Part shown: positions 36,549-48,132 of the stretch, piece after piece
How positions within the stretch are numbered: the first letter of the stretch is position 1
How the letters are laid out: each line of letters begins with the position of its first letter
NCBI RefSeq assembly: GCF_022965805.1
Contig: NC_133101.1
Coordinates: 42,197,642-42,261,641, forward strand
Length of the DNA stretch: 64,000 nt
Reading direction: 5' to 3'
Origin: Primulina eburnea
Lineage: Eukaryota > Streptophyta > Magnoliopsida > Lamiales > Gesneriaceae
Notes under the pieces: model-generated
Databases searched by the model: none
Told to the model about the DNA's origin: nothing
What the model saw: the letters and a program-made list of their open reading frames with translations, nothing else
Translations under genes and position numbers: made by a program

Positions 36549-36560
36549 TGGTATCAGAGC
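36549..36560 (+). other. Gypsy-2 primer-binding site (Met tRNA type)
   Basis: TGGTATCAGAGC two bases after the LTR terminal CA. Confidence 0.92.
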
Positions 36561-36787
36561 GATGTTCTTGTAAAAGGTTATGCCTACCGCCAGCCGCAAG
36601 AAGCTCTCAAAGTCACAACTCAAGTATGTAAGTTTTTTTTAAAGTTTCAAATATTTATGCTATGTAATGTGCATGATGCCATGATTTCAGCATGTTCATG
36701 TTTTAGTTAAAATTTCGTGCATCGTATGTCATTTATATTATATTTGTGCATAGCGGGTTTACGTGTTGGGTAATTTATTGGAACAGT

Positions 36788-37871
36788 ATGCCTCCTAGAT
36801 GTGTAGTTGACCGGGAAGCTAGGATTGAGGACAGGGAGCATCGGGATGAGGAGAGGGCTAATCCTCCACCTCCACCCCCAGCTCCGGACATGCAGGATCA
36901 GATGCTTGCTGGTATGACGCAGTTCTTCGCGCAGTTTGCAAGGAGCCAGGCTGCAGCAAATGCAGGGGCAAGGCCTAGACCAGAGGCAGTGTATGAGAGG
37001 TTTCAGAGGATGAATCCTAAGGAGTTTTCGGGATCTACTGACCCGATGGTGGCAGAGGGATGGATTAAATCCATCGAAGTGATCTTTTACTACATGGAGC
37101 TGCAGGATGCAGAAAGAGTCCGTTGTGCCATATTCATTTTAGCAGGCGATGCCAGACGTTGGTGGGACAGTGCGTCGGTGGCAATTAATCTGCCGATTTT
37201 GTCTTGGAATGGATTCAAGGAAGCGTTCTTCGCCAAGTACTTCATTGAGGAAGTACGATCCCGGCTGACTAGGGAATTCATGTCGCTATGATAGGGAGAC
37301 AGCAGCGTAGCAGACTTCGTCAGGAAGTTCGAGAGGGGTTGTTACTTTGTGTCCCTCATAGCTTATGATGCCCAGAGTAAGCTGAGACACTTCATTGATG
37401 GGTTGCGGCCAATCTTGCGCCGTGACGTTCGAGTTCGTGGTCCTACTACTTACGCAGTTGCAGTGGCAAGAGCATTGGCAGCAGAGCAAGATCTGAGGGA
37501 TATAGAGGCTGACAGGCAGGGCAAGAGGCCCTATCAGGCACCACCACAACACCCGCAACAGCAGCATCAGAAGTCCCAGCTTAAGAGGCCGTTTCAGGGG
37601 CCGTCAGGGAAGAAACCCTATCAGGGACCGCCGAAAGGCAAGGGTCCTATCCAGCAGCAAGGGGCGCCTCAGAAGCCTGGTAACTTCCCAGTGTGCCAGA
37701 AGTGCAATCGCTAGCATCCCGGGCAGTGCCTATGGGGATCCGGGAAATGTTTTAAATGTGGAGCTACGGACCACATGTTGAAAGAGTGCCCACACTGGAA
37801 GCAGCCCACCCAAGGGAGAGTAGTCGCCATGCATGCACATGAGGCGAATCCAGACACGACTTTGCTGACTG
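36788..37871 (+). pseudogene. gag: Gypsy-2 gag, with nonsense changes
   Basis: Start taken at 36788 (MPPRC), the form used by this clade; the open frame begins earlier at 36746 without family support. There is a Pro-run near residue 20-30, then the gag domain (AEGWIKSIEV...ARRWWDS). Two adjacent stops lie at 37289-37294 where Arg and Gln codons would need only C-to-T changes. The frame then resumes with VADFVRKFERG and LRHFIDGLRP. A Gln/Pro/Lys-rich linker is followed by another stop at 37712-37714 and the zinc knuckle CFKCGATDHMLKEC near 37747-37790. Ends at the putative splice donor. Confidence 0.85.
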
Positions 37872-38049
37872 GTAAACTTTCCTACCAAAGTTCAGTATTA
37901 TTTTGCCTTGCATGTGGATTTTATTTGGGATTATTAGTGTTCTAGTATTATTTTTTTTGAATAACTCGAGATATTGGGTTCTTCTATGCTTAAGGTTTAT
38001 GTTAGTAATTTTGGGGTATAAGTTAGTTTGTTGTGCTAACGTCTCTCAG
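37872..38049 (+). other. Putative spliceosomal intron, 178 nt, between gag and protease
   Basis: The donor is G|GTAAAC at 37871-37877, a TGCTAAC branch-like site lies at 38034-38040, and the acceptor is TCTCTCAG|G at 38043-38050. The insert is T-rich and has stops in all frames. The segment Thr-Gly-Asn, continuous as Ala-Gly-Asn in Gypsy-1 near 6779, is split here exactly by these signals. A one-base frame discrepancy remains a little downstream, which could be later decay. Confidence 0.5.
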
Positions 38050-38330
38050 GAAATATTTTCATAAAGAGAATAGCTATCAGGCCCTGATAGATTCAGGAGC
38101 CACCCATTCTTTTATCTCGGAAACGTTCGCCAGTCACTTGGATATCAAGACCATTGGACTCGACGTGAATTATTCAGTAACCGTCCCATCAGGGGAAGAG
38201 CTGTCAGCTACTAGCGTGGTTAGAGATATTGATCTAGAATTGAACGGTCACCTGGTGTATGCTGATTTGATCGTCTTGGCGATGCCAGAGTTTGACATTA
38301 TTTGGGAATGGACTGGCTGACTAAGAACTG
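38050..38330 (+). pseudogene. Gypsy-2 aspartic protease region
   Basis: The active-site block ALIDSGATHSFIS is present near 38078-38116. The end block (PEFDII...) near 38285-38310 is broken by a one-base loss, after which a TGG ACT GGC-type sequence reads out of frame to a stop. It would cleave the polyprotein. Its start depends on the presumed intron. Confidence 0.82.
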
Positions 38331-38361
38331 AGTTCTTATCGACTTTCAGAAGAGGTCAGTA

Positions 38362-39870
38362 TTGGTTAGACCGCTGGGCATGGAGCAGTTTCATTTTGAG
38401 CCAGCCAGATGGAGAAACTTCCCCCGCATGGTTTCGTGCATGCAGGCGAGGAGGCTGATTTCCAAGGGGTGTCAGGCCTTCTTGGCCAGTATTATTTCAG
38501 CGCCTGATGTGCCCACTCCATCTTTATCTGAAGTGCCAGTAGTCCGAGATTTCCCAGACATCTTTCCAGACGACGTCGCAGGCCTTCCACTAGATAGAGA
38601 GGTAGAGTTTACGATCGATCTCATGCCAGGCACAGTGCCAATCTCTAAGGCACCGTACAGATTAGCTCCAGCAGAGATGTTAGAACTTAAGCAACAGATC
38701 CAGGAGCTCCTAGACAAGGAGTTTATCCGCCCGAGTTTCTCACCGTGGGGCGCGCCAGTACTCTTTGTGAAAAAGAAGGATGGGAGCATGAGACTTTGCA
38801 TTGATTACCGTGAGTTGAACAAGGTAACAATCAAGAACAAATACCCACTTCCTAGAATCGAAGACTTGTTTGATCAATTGCAGGGAGCCGCAGTGTTCTC
38901 TAAGATAGATCTTCGATCAGGGTATCATCAGCTGAAAGTGAAGGATGCAGATGTCCACAAAACAGCCTTCAGAACCAGATATGGGCATTACGAGTTCTTA
39001 GTAATGCCATTTGGATTGACGAATGCTCCAGCAATTTTCATGGACCTCATGAACCGAGTATTTCAGCCCTACCTGGATCAGTTCGTCATCGTGTTTATCG
39101 AAGACATTCTCATATACTCGAAAAGCCATGAGGAGCATAGCCAACACTTGAGGACGGTCTTAAAGGTTCTGCAGAGTCTCAAGTTGTTTGCGAAGTTCAG
39201 TAAGTGTGAGTTTTGGTTGCAGAAAGTAGCGTTTTTGGGGCATATGTGGAATCGAGGTGGATCCAGCGAAAGTAGCAGCTGTCAAGGAATGGGTTGAACC
39301 GAAGAATGCATCAGAAATCCGCAGCTTTTTGGGTTTAGCTGGTTACTACCGTAAGTTTATTAAGGGATTTTCACCCATAGCAGTGCCACTCACTTCATTA
39401 ACCAAGAAAAATGCCAAATTTGTGTGTAGTGATGAATGTCAGAAGAGCTTCGATACGTTGAAGCAAGCTCTCATTTTGGCGCCAGTGCTAGCCATGGCGA
39501 CGGGACAAGGTGATTTTGTGCTATACACCGATGCATCTAAGCTCGGGTTAGGCGCGATATTGATGCAGCAGGGTCGGGTTATAGCTTATGCTTCCAGGCA
39601 GTTGAAAGTGCACGAGAAGAACTACCTGACGCACGATCTTGAGTTAGCCGCTGTTGTCTTCGCACTGAAAATTTGGAGACACTACCTATGCGGCGAGAAA
39701 TGCCAGATTTTCACCGATCATAAGAGTCTCAAATATTTTTTCACGCAGAAAGAGTTGAATATGAGACAGAGACGGTGGTTGGAACTTGTGAAAGATTAAG
39801 ACTGCGAAATTAGCTACCATCCGGGAAAGGCTAATGTTGTCGCAGACGCTTTGAGCAGAAAAGTTGTCGT
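38362..39870 (+). pseudogene. Gypsy-2 reverse transcriptase and RNase H
   Basis: Well preserved RT blocks: [48 protein letters not shown] and FLGH. The catalytic box reads FIED near 39094-39105 instead of FIDD, so the first of the two catalytic Asp residues has become Glu. A frameshift near 39245-39260 joins the second frame (39257-39799) with RNase H ([29 protein letters not shown]). A stop lies at 39797-39799, then the RNase H end (HPGKANVVADALSR) resumes by 39860. Confidence 0.9.
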
Positions 39871-41080
39871 CATAGCTCAGTTATCAGCACAGAGACCTCT
39901 TCAGTCTGAGATTCAGAAGTTTGGTCTAGAGATTTATCGTGAGGGCAGAGCCACTAGGCTGTCTAATCTGACAGCCAAATTTGATTTGCTAGACCGTATC
40001 CGAGCAGGTCAATCTTCAGATGAGCAGTTACAGAAATGGAGACTGAAAGATGAGGCCAAGGGCAGTGCTTTGTATACAGTTTCAGACGACATGGTGAGAT
40101 ACAGAGGTAGAATGTGGGTGCCTAGTGTTGGTTCGATCAGACAGGATATTTTGACAGAGGCACACGCATCTCCGTATTTTATCCATCCAGGAGGTACCAA
40201 GATGTATAAGGACCTCCAGATTTTGTATTGGTGGCCAGGGATGAAGAGAGACATCCGCAGGTTTGTGTCTGAATGCCTCACTTGTCAGTAGGTGAAAGCA
40301 GAACATCAGAGGCCAGCGGGATTTTTTAAGCCACTCCCCATCCCAGAGTGGAAATGGGAGAACATCACGATGGACTTTGTCATTGGACTGCCTAGATCAG
40401 TCAGGGGCTTTAATGCCATTTGAGTTATAGTGGACCGACTCACCAAGTCAGCGCATTTTCTACCAGTGAAGACGACCTTCTCCATGATGCAGTATGCGGA
40501 GCTTTATATCCGGGAGATAGTCCGTTTGCATGGGTTCCCAGTTTCGATTGTATCCGACAGGGACCCGAGGTTTACGTCGTCCTTCTGGAAGAGCTTACAC
40601 GTAGCCATGGGAACGAAGTTGCTTTTCAGTACAGCTTTTCACCCGCAGACAGATGGTCAGTCTGAGCGAGTGATTCAGATTTTAGAGGATTTGCTGAGAG
40701 CCTGCATGATTGATTTTCAAGAAACTTGGGAGTCTAGACTACCTCTAGTGTAGTTCACATACAACAACAGCTTCCAAGCATACATTGGTATGGCTTCCTA
40801 TGAGGCGTTGTATGGAAGGAAGTGTAGGTCACCAGTTCATTGGGATGAAGTTGGCGAGAGAGCAGAACTTGGTCCAGAAATAGTTCAGCAGACCGCAGCC
40901 GTAGTAGCCAAGATTCGGGACAGAATGAAGACAGCCCAAAGCAATCAGAAGAGCTATGCTGATAAGAGAAGGAGAGATCTCGAGTTTGCCGTCGGTGATC
41001 ACTTATTTGTCAAGAGCACCCATGAAGGGTGTGATGAGATTTGGGAAAAAGGGCAAGCTGAGTCCGAAGTTCATTAGGCC
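39851..41080 (+). pseudogene. Gypsy-2 integrase, several nonsense changes
   Basis: The N-terminal zinc region (HASPYFIHPGG, then CLTCQ) ends in a stop at 40289-40291 where family members have Gln. The core start (WENITMDFV, then VDRLTKSAHF) carries a TGA near 40421 where a Trp codon is expected. ISDRDPRF-type and HPQTDGQSERVIQ blocks follow, giving the D-D-E set. A stop near 40751 precedes YNNSF, then MASYEALYGRKCRSP. A frameshift lies near 41025. Most stops are one C-to-T or G-to-A step from sense. Confidence 0.87.
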
Positions 41081-41414
41081 GTTTGAGATTTTGGACAAAG
41101 TTGGGACACTAGCCTATCGTGTTGCCCTTCCGCCGAATCTGGCCGGGGTGCACAATGTGTTCCATGTCTCGATGCTGAAGAAATATTTGGCTAATCCTTC
41201 GCATGTTCTCAGTTACGAGCCATTACAGTTGGCTCCATACCTGTCCTATGAGGAGAGACCAATCCAAATCCTAGACAGGCAAGAGCGCAGACTCCGGAAC
41301 AAAGTGACTAAGCTAGTGAAAGTCTGGTGGCTAAATCAATCGGTGGAAGAGGCCACTTGGGAATCAGAAGAAGATATGAGACTTCGTTACCCGGAGTTAT
41401 TCGGTAAGACTTAA
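41081..41414 (+). pseudogene. Gypsy-2 integrase C-terminus and chromodomain
   Basis: Open to the natural stop at 41412-41414. It holds GVHNVFHVSMLKKYL and a chromodomain-like end with KVWWLNQSVEEATWE and MRLRYPELF. It is the same domain as in Gypsy-1, with moderate sequence divergence, so Gypsy-1 and Gypsy-2 are different families of one clade. Confidence 0.85.
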
Positions 41415-41437
41415 TTTCGAGGACGAAATTTTTATAA

Positions 41438-41450
41438 GTGAGGGAGGAAC
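41438..41450 (+). other. Gypsy-2 polypurine tract
   Basis: GTGAGGGAGGAAC directly before the 3' LTR. Confidence 0.85.
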
Positions 41451-42855
41451 TCTAGAGCCCAACTTAATACACGTAAAACCCGTGCATTTATTTAATTAGT
41501 AAATCATTTAATTAATTTTAAAATGAGTTTTATGCCATGCATGACTTATGAAAATGCATTATTTTAAATTATTTATGTTTATGTAATGCACGTTAAAAAT
41601 GTTTTTTGAGTTTCATGTTTCAGGCGAATATTCGAGGCGAGATCGAGAAAAAGACCGGGGACGATTATTGGCAATTTGAAATGCGGTATTTTATTTTTAA
41701 AAGCTAGGAAGGGGCATTTTAAATAATTTATTTAGTTTAATATTTTAACGTCTTATTTATGTGTTCAGTTATTTAAGAGTTTAAAACTTTTAAAATTAGC
41801 ATTTTTTTATGCATTATTTTAATGGAGGGATTTCAGTAAAGTTTAAAGATTGTTAGTATTTTTATTAATTTCATTTATTATTTATTTAAGCAATTTTTCC
41901 CTAAATTAATTACTAACACACGCACACACACACTCTACACACTAGGAAGCGTGAAACACACACAACACACACTACACAACTCATTTTCAGATTTTAAATT
42001 AAAGAAAACTAGGGTTCTTTGCAAGAGAAGAAGCCGCCCCATCCTCTGAATTATACCTGCATATTTTCGTGAGTTTCTTCGAAGGAAAACGTGCCATGTT
42101 CGTCCTGGATCAACCTCGCTTCCTTCTCCGTTTCGGTATCGCCGTTTCGGTAAAGTTATCATCAAAAGGCACGTATATTATGTTCTTTCTGCATCAATCT
42201 TGCCATATTATGTGTTGTGTTATTTTTATGTGCAAAAATTCATGTGTGACATTCGTCGTTTGAGCGGAAAATGGTTTGAATGCGTGTTGAAATACTTTTT
42301 AGATCTGAAATCTCGTAACTTACTGTTCTGTTGAAAACTGCGATTTTTCGGTCGAGATTTTGGGAAAACTTTCCACGTGAAAAATGTAGAATTTTCGATA
42401 CCTTTGTTTTGATATAAAATTCGAAAATTTTTGGACGAAACTTGAGTTAGTTATGGCGATTTTCATGGGACTGCTCAAAATGCGTTTTAAGAAAATTATG
42501 TGTTGATATGTTCTTGAAGTTTTTGTGTTGCAGGCTTCGTTAGAAATCGACGGGTGATCGCTGCTGCGTATAGGTACTTTGTTTATGATGTTGGGATGCT
42601 TATTAACGTGTGGGTTCGCGTCGTTAGGCACCAAGTTGAATTAAGCGTCGTAGGAAGAAAGTTGGTGTCGAAATTCGAATTATGTTGTTGGTTGTGGAAT
42701 GTTACTCTTGGGGTTATTTTTAATGTTCACTTGGGTTTGACATAATGCCTTAGTGTTCTAAGAAGTGTCTCGTGGTGTCTATTCGTAGTCCGTACGATTG
42801 AGTTTAGGTGTTAAGCATATCAGGTTCAGAAATTTCACGCGTTGGCACGTCCCGC

Positions 42856-43033
42856 AGGTACACGGACCCGGGGACGGACCCTGACACGGGGTCCGTGCCT
42901 TTGTTACTTTTTGGTGTTTGTTTCCAGAGTCTACACGGACCCCCACACGGGGTTCGTGTCCACCTTTCCTTTCGAGTCTTCTCACCCGAGTCTACACGGA
43001 CCCCTACACGGAGGTAGGCACGGGGTCCGTGTC
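42856..43033. promoter_or_regulatory. ACACGGACCC / GGGTCCGTGT cluster in Gypsy-2 3' LTR
   Basis: Three inverted pairs matching those at 30695-30870. A related inverted cluster lies at 54090-54177 in the partial LTR on the other strand. Confidence 0.65.
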
Positions 43034-43379
43034 CTTCACAAATTTGGGAAAAATCTTATACTATACTTGGAGGTTCGATGTCTTGGTTTAGTACAATGGT
43101 TTACAAGGTCGAGTCATGGGAATTGTAGAACGTCCTAAGGGATTAAATGAGCTCATGAGTAAGCTTGATTATTATGTCAAAATGTATCAGTTAAGCATTC
43201 GAATCCATGTTAGAATGTGCAGCGACGGCCCCGATCGAAGTGCGACGAATCCCTCAACGCCAAGTAAGTATGTCGACGTGCAAGAAAGTATTTTAAGTTT
43301 TTGAGGTATGCTAATTGTCTCGTGACCAAATTATGAATGGGTTTGGAAGTCGGTGAACGTGGCCGAGGACCACTCCACC

Positions 43380-43466
43380 CCGTTAAATTATGAACGGGTT
43401 AGATCGTGGTTGGAAAGCGTTAAATTATGAACGGGAACCAACCAGCCCGTTAAATTATGAACGGAG
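43380..43466. repeat. CCGTTAAATTATGAACGG array in Gypsy-2 3' LTR
   Basis: Three close copies with self-complementary edges and one diverged copy upstream near 43328; conserved between both LTRs. Confidence 0.75.
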
Positions 43467-44116
43467 ATCTCATGTATGTGGTAGTGGATACGTCCCTGTC
43501 AGCCCAGTACTGTGGTTTGTCTGATCAGGCGTTTATTATGTATGGTTCACTTGCTTTGAAACATCCTCTACGCAAAATGATTAAGTTATGTATGTTCTAG
43601 TATGCAGTATGTTTATGACAAGTTTTTACGTTATGGCACGTTTATGTTATGTATGTATGTTCAAGTTTTAGTACGCAAATTCATGTTCAAGTATGTATGT
43701 TCTATTTTAAAGTTTCATGCGGTTTATTATGTAGTACTCGCTACTTCCCAGTTTATACGTGTTGAGTCTTTAGACTCACTATACTTGATCGATACAGGTG
43801 AGTATGTTGATGAGGAGACAGGAGGTGGCGACCAAGGGGAAGGCTCGGACTGAGCGAGAGGCTAACCCGAGGACCACAATGTTTATGTTTTTACGCAAAT
43901 GTTAAATTACTCTGATTTCATGTTTTGAGGGAAAAACTTTGAGCAAACCTTCTGTGAGCAATTTTATTGTAGTTAATTTGAACGACCATGTCTTATGGGA
44001 GACTTGGTTGAAATATTTTATGGCAAACTTTGAATGTTATTTTATGTTTAAGAAATTTTTTAAATTTTTCCGCAAATTTTGAGTATGCAAAGTACGGTAC
44101 GTTACATGAGGCTTCC

Positions 44117-46039
44117 TGTGAGACCCCGAGACTAAAATAATATTAATGGAATTTTTGTAAATAAGTTGAAAAATATTCAATTTATTTTGATGGAATTTTC
44201 CTAAATAAGAAAAATATTCAATATATTTTGATGGCATTTTCGTAAATAAGTTGAAAATTAATAAATTAATTTCAAGGGCAAAATGGTAATTCATGACATA
44301 TCTTTGTCATATGAAGTTCAAATGATTTGAAATTTGGATATAACGTAGAACTCAAAGGTATAGAAGTTTCATGTTTTGAGTTTTGAAAATTTTGATTGTT
44401 TGAGTTGTCCAAAGTGATAAATATATTATTAAAAAAATAAAAAAAATAAATAGATAAACTTAACTTTACGTGAATGAAATTCATTCACATAAAGTTTGAT
44501 AGAAAGATGATCGAGAGAGACGAGAGTTTTGATTTTTTCCTTTTCCATCTTGTGACTTATCGGTTTATCCAATCGACGAACCGACTTTAGTTCTGGGATC
44601 ATTGGCACGAGGTCTTCGATTTGAGGTATAAATTTTATATTTTTGGTGATGTTTGAATTTCGTCAATTTTTGGGATAAATCCGATAAATTGTTAAATCAC
44701 ACATATATTGAAAATTGTTGAATAGTGTATTATTTTAACGAAGAAGTGATGATTATAATGATGTTATTTTGAATTATTCTCAATTTATTATAATTAGAGA
44801 ATTTTAATCATTTGATTGTGATTGAATAATTATTTGTCAGTTATTATTTTTCTGATAAATATATGCGGTATAATAATCGACGAGAAACTAAGTTTTGAAG
44901 TCGGAATTGAATTATGTTATGATTTCGATTTGATATGGAATTTCAAAGTTTCAAAAGATATTTGAAACTTATATTGTTGATATTGAATGATGTTATTGAT
45001 TGAAATGGATATGTTATTGATGTAGATAAATTATTATATTGGTATCTTCAAGCTACATCAACTGGAACGAAGAATTGAGGTATGTTGCGACCGAGTAAAA
45101 TACGACAGGTATCTGTATCATATGATATATGTTTGATTGATTTGATAGAGAATATGTGTCTATATGCCTTATGTGATGACTTGATGTGGCATACATGACA
45201 TTGAGATTGGAATATCGATGTATAAAATAGGTATTTTGTTAACACACATCGTTTGATGCATACATCGATACATGACATGCACGTTGACCTATGATCCTTG
45301 GATACCCTGATATGATTTGATTTGATTCTGGGGTTTGTGAACACGATGCTATGTTTGGTATTACATGACCCTTAAAGCATAGTCATTGTGGCCCCGATGA
45401 TTGATTGAGATTTGGGATTTGATAAAGCTTGACGTTATCATATGAGTATCCCTGATTGAGGCCGATGTGCCAGCTCGAGCATTGATTTGATAGCGATTCG
45501 ATTGATTCTGTAGCGATTCGATTGATTCTGAGATATGATCAGTGGATGGGCATTTGACCTGATACCTCCACGACATACATGCATTGCATCATATATCATT
45601 GTTTAGATATCTGTGGTATATGATGGTTGTTCAATACGGAGCTTTGCTCACCCCAAGGGAGGATGTTGTTGTCTTTGTGTGTGGACAATGGCAGTTACTC
45701 TAGGATATCAGGAGACCGGAGATGGTACTTCTGGAGGGAGTCATGGTTGATTTGAGGTTTCGTGGTCTTTCCCAGTATATATGTATATATATCTGTATAC
45801 CGGGGTATATCCCGAGGATATGAGTTTGTTTGTATGTATTTGATCTGGATTATGTGTGGGCTTGTTTTATATTGTGACATGTTAAGACGAGAATATATGA
45901 TTTACTAATTTTAGTATTATAATTACAGTTGACACGTTTTGGGCTCATTGTAAAGAAAATTTAAACTCGTTTTCCGCTGTAATTAATTAACCATAATCAA
46001 ATTACATTGTAATAACGATTAGGATCTGAGGGCCCCACA
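44117..46039 (+). mobile_element. Solo LTR of an unrelated Gypsy-like family
   Basis: 1923 bp starting TGTGAGACCCC and ending GGGCCCCACA, flanked on both sides by cttcc (44112-44116 and 46040-46044). No internal element sequence. It lies 10 bp from the end of Gypsy-2, inside the same codon neighbourhood of the SIRE-type RT. Small ORFs inside it have no family support. Confidence 0.88.
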
Positions 46040-46980
46040 CTTCCTATGATGCTGAGGTATAAAGTGTTGTCAACATTTTCGGCAGCATCATCTTTGCACA
46101 ATTTTTCAGTCGAGCCTATAGGAGTTCTCATATGTTTGGTGTTTTCATTAGCAAATTTCTTAATCAAATTCTTAGAATACTTACTTTGACATAGAAAAAT
46201 ACCATCATGCATTTGTTTAATTTGCAAACCAAGAAAGAAACTTAATTCACCAACCATGTTAATTTCAAAAGTAGAAGACATACACTCAAAACAATCATTA
46301 GCATGCTTTTAAGATGAAGAACCAAAGATTATATCATCAACATAGACTTCACAAATAAGAATATCACATTTGGACTTTTGAATAAATAGAGTTTTGTCTA
46401 CCTCATCTCGTTTGAAGCAAATTTCAAGTAGATATTCTGTTAATCTCCATACCATGCACATGGTGCTTGCTTCAAACCATAGAGTGCCTTCTTCAATTTG
46501 TAAACATGATGCAAATGGCGTGGATCCTAAAAACCCTTAGGTTGTCTAACATACACTTCTTCACTCAATTTTCCATTTAAAAATGCACTTTTAACATACA
46601 TTTGAAAAAGTTTGATTTTCATGTAGCATGAAATGGCTAGCAATAGTCGAACTGACTCAATACGGTCTATAGGAGCAAAGGTCTAATCAAAGTCAACCCC
46701 CTACCCCTGTGTATACCCTTGAGCAACCAACCTTGCTTTGTTTCGAATGATTTTTCCTGACTCATCGGTTTTATTTTTGAAAATCCATTTTGTACCATTT
46801 ATATTTCCATGGTCAGGAGGTGGAACCAAGTTCCACAAATCATTTCGAACAAATTGCTCAAGCTCATCATGCATTGCATTAATCCAAAATTCATCTTTCA
46901 AAGCCTCATCAACATTTTTGGGTTCGAAATCGGATATAAAACATGAAAATCTAAAATGTATGTAGAGCTCATGCATATAA
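46040..46980 (-). pseudogene. SIRE-type reverse transcriptase, N-terminal and central part
   Basis: Starts with FEPKNVDEALKDEFWINAM and GTKWIFKNKTDESG (46976-46701). Then decayed fingers and palm follow with several frameshifts (about 46690-46390). The catalytic EVYVDDIIFGSS with both Asp intact lies near 46340-46370. The TFEINMVGELSFFLGLQIKQ segment (46281-46220) runs on to NTLYLSIIGS, where the two insertions cut it. It continues at 29308. Confidence 0.88.
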
Positions 46981-48132
46981 GTCCAGCCATATTTCGGTAA
47001 TAAACTTTCTCTTTCTTTCGAGTGTGAACATCATCTCACATATTTCCGATTATTTGAGATGATGGATGATTTTTCTGAATTTTTCTTTGAACATTTGGTC
47101 CATCATCTAATGCATCATCATCGCTATGCGTTTCTTCTTCAGATTCAGTGACTTCAGTGTCACGTGTTGTGCCAGATGTTGAAACATCTGGGGCAACATC
47201 TGCATCTTCTAGTGAAATTGGATTTTCCAAAAGGTCTTCAACGTCATCTTCAGCAGTTTTCTTCTCGAGATCTGCACAATCATCAAAAACAACATTAATG
47301 TATTCCATAATAGTCCTTGTTCTTAAAACATGCGATAAGCTCGACTATTAGTGACATATCCCAAAAACAAACAATTATCACTCTTTCAATCAAACTTTGC
47401 AAGTTGATCCCTATCATTCAAAGTGTAACAAAAACAACCAAAAACATGAAAGTATTTAAGATTAGGCTTCTTTCCCATGATTATTTCATAAGAAGTCATG
47501 GTTGAACCACTTCTCAAATAGACCCTATTTGAAATATGACAAGCTTTATTAAGGGCTTCTGCCCAAAAACGCTTTGAAATATTCTTCGAAGCTAGCATCA
47601 CCCTTGCCGTTTCTTGCAAAGTCATGTTCTTGCGTTCGGCAATGCTATTTTGCTGTGGGGTTTTTAGTGCCGAAAATTCATGTGAAATTTCTTTCTTATC
47701 ACAAAAAGATGAGAATGAAGAGTTTTCAAATTCCTTACCATGATCAGTCCTGATCCTTCTCACCTACAAATTATGAAAGATTGTGATTCTTTTGACCAAT
47801 TGTTTAAACACACTGAAGGTGTCTGATTTCTCTCTAATAAAACTAACCCATGAAAACCGTGAGAAATCATCAACACATACAAAAGAATACTTCGTACCTC
47901 AAAGTCTTTCGACTTCCATAGGACCCATAAGATTCATTTGTAGTTGTCATAGATGTTGGCAACACTGGGTGTGACACGCGAGTCTGTTTTCTTTTTGACA
48001 ATCTCTGAACACATATGATATTCCAGATGAAAGATTAGGTATACCTCGTACTGCATCGTACTTACTCATATTTTTCAAGGTTTTGAAATTTGCATGACCG
48101 AGTTTTTGATGCCAAAGGTCGAGTTCAGTGAT
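46981..48132 (-). pseudogene. SIRE-type integrase and acidic linker
   Basis: The N-terminal HHCC trace (LWHQKLGHANFKTL) lies near 48110-48080. The core D (LMGPMEVE...VCVDDFSRFSW) near 47930-47850 is broken. Then RTDHGKEFENSSF, TPQQNSIAERKN (D and E residues) and KACHISNRVYLR stand in one good frame (47763-47386). The acidic linker (47308-47036) contains DADVAPDVSTSG, made by a copy of the dyad motif. Frameshifts occur at several places. Confidence 0.85.

Larger units (their letters stand above)
29309..44106 (+). mobile_element. Gypsy-2: Ty3/Gypsy chromovirus (Tekay/Del-like)
   Basis: LTRs start TGTAGAGCCC (TCTAGAGCCC in the 3' copy) and end ACGTTACA. The left LTR spans 29309-36546 because it holds a 4.6-kb insertion; the right is 41451-44106. 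The body has gag, protease, RT, RNase H, integrase and a chromodomain. Flanks are ggagg (29304-29308) and tgagg (44107-44111), a target duplication with one change. It interrupts the RT gene of the SIRE-type element, which resumes on the other side. All coding parts are broken. Confidence 0.9.
41451..44106 (+). repeat. Gypsy-2 3' LTR
   Basis: 2656 bp without insertions. It is the reference used to recognise the foreign block in the 5' LTR. The first dinucleotide is TC instead of TG, probably a later mutation. Confidence 0.92.

Noticed and set aside
45048..45880. Several - strand ORFs in the 44117 solo LTR
   Set aside because: Low-complexity composition, no recognisable domain, inside an LTR flanked by a target duplication.
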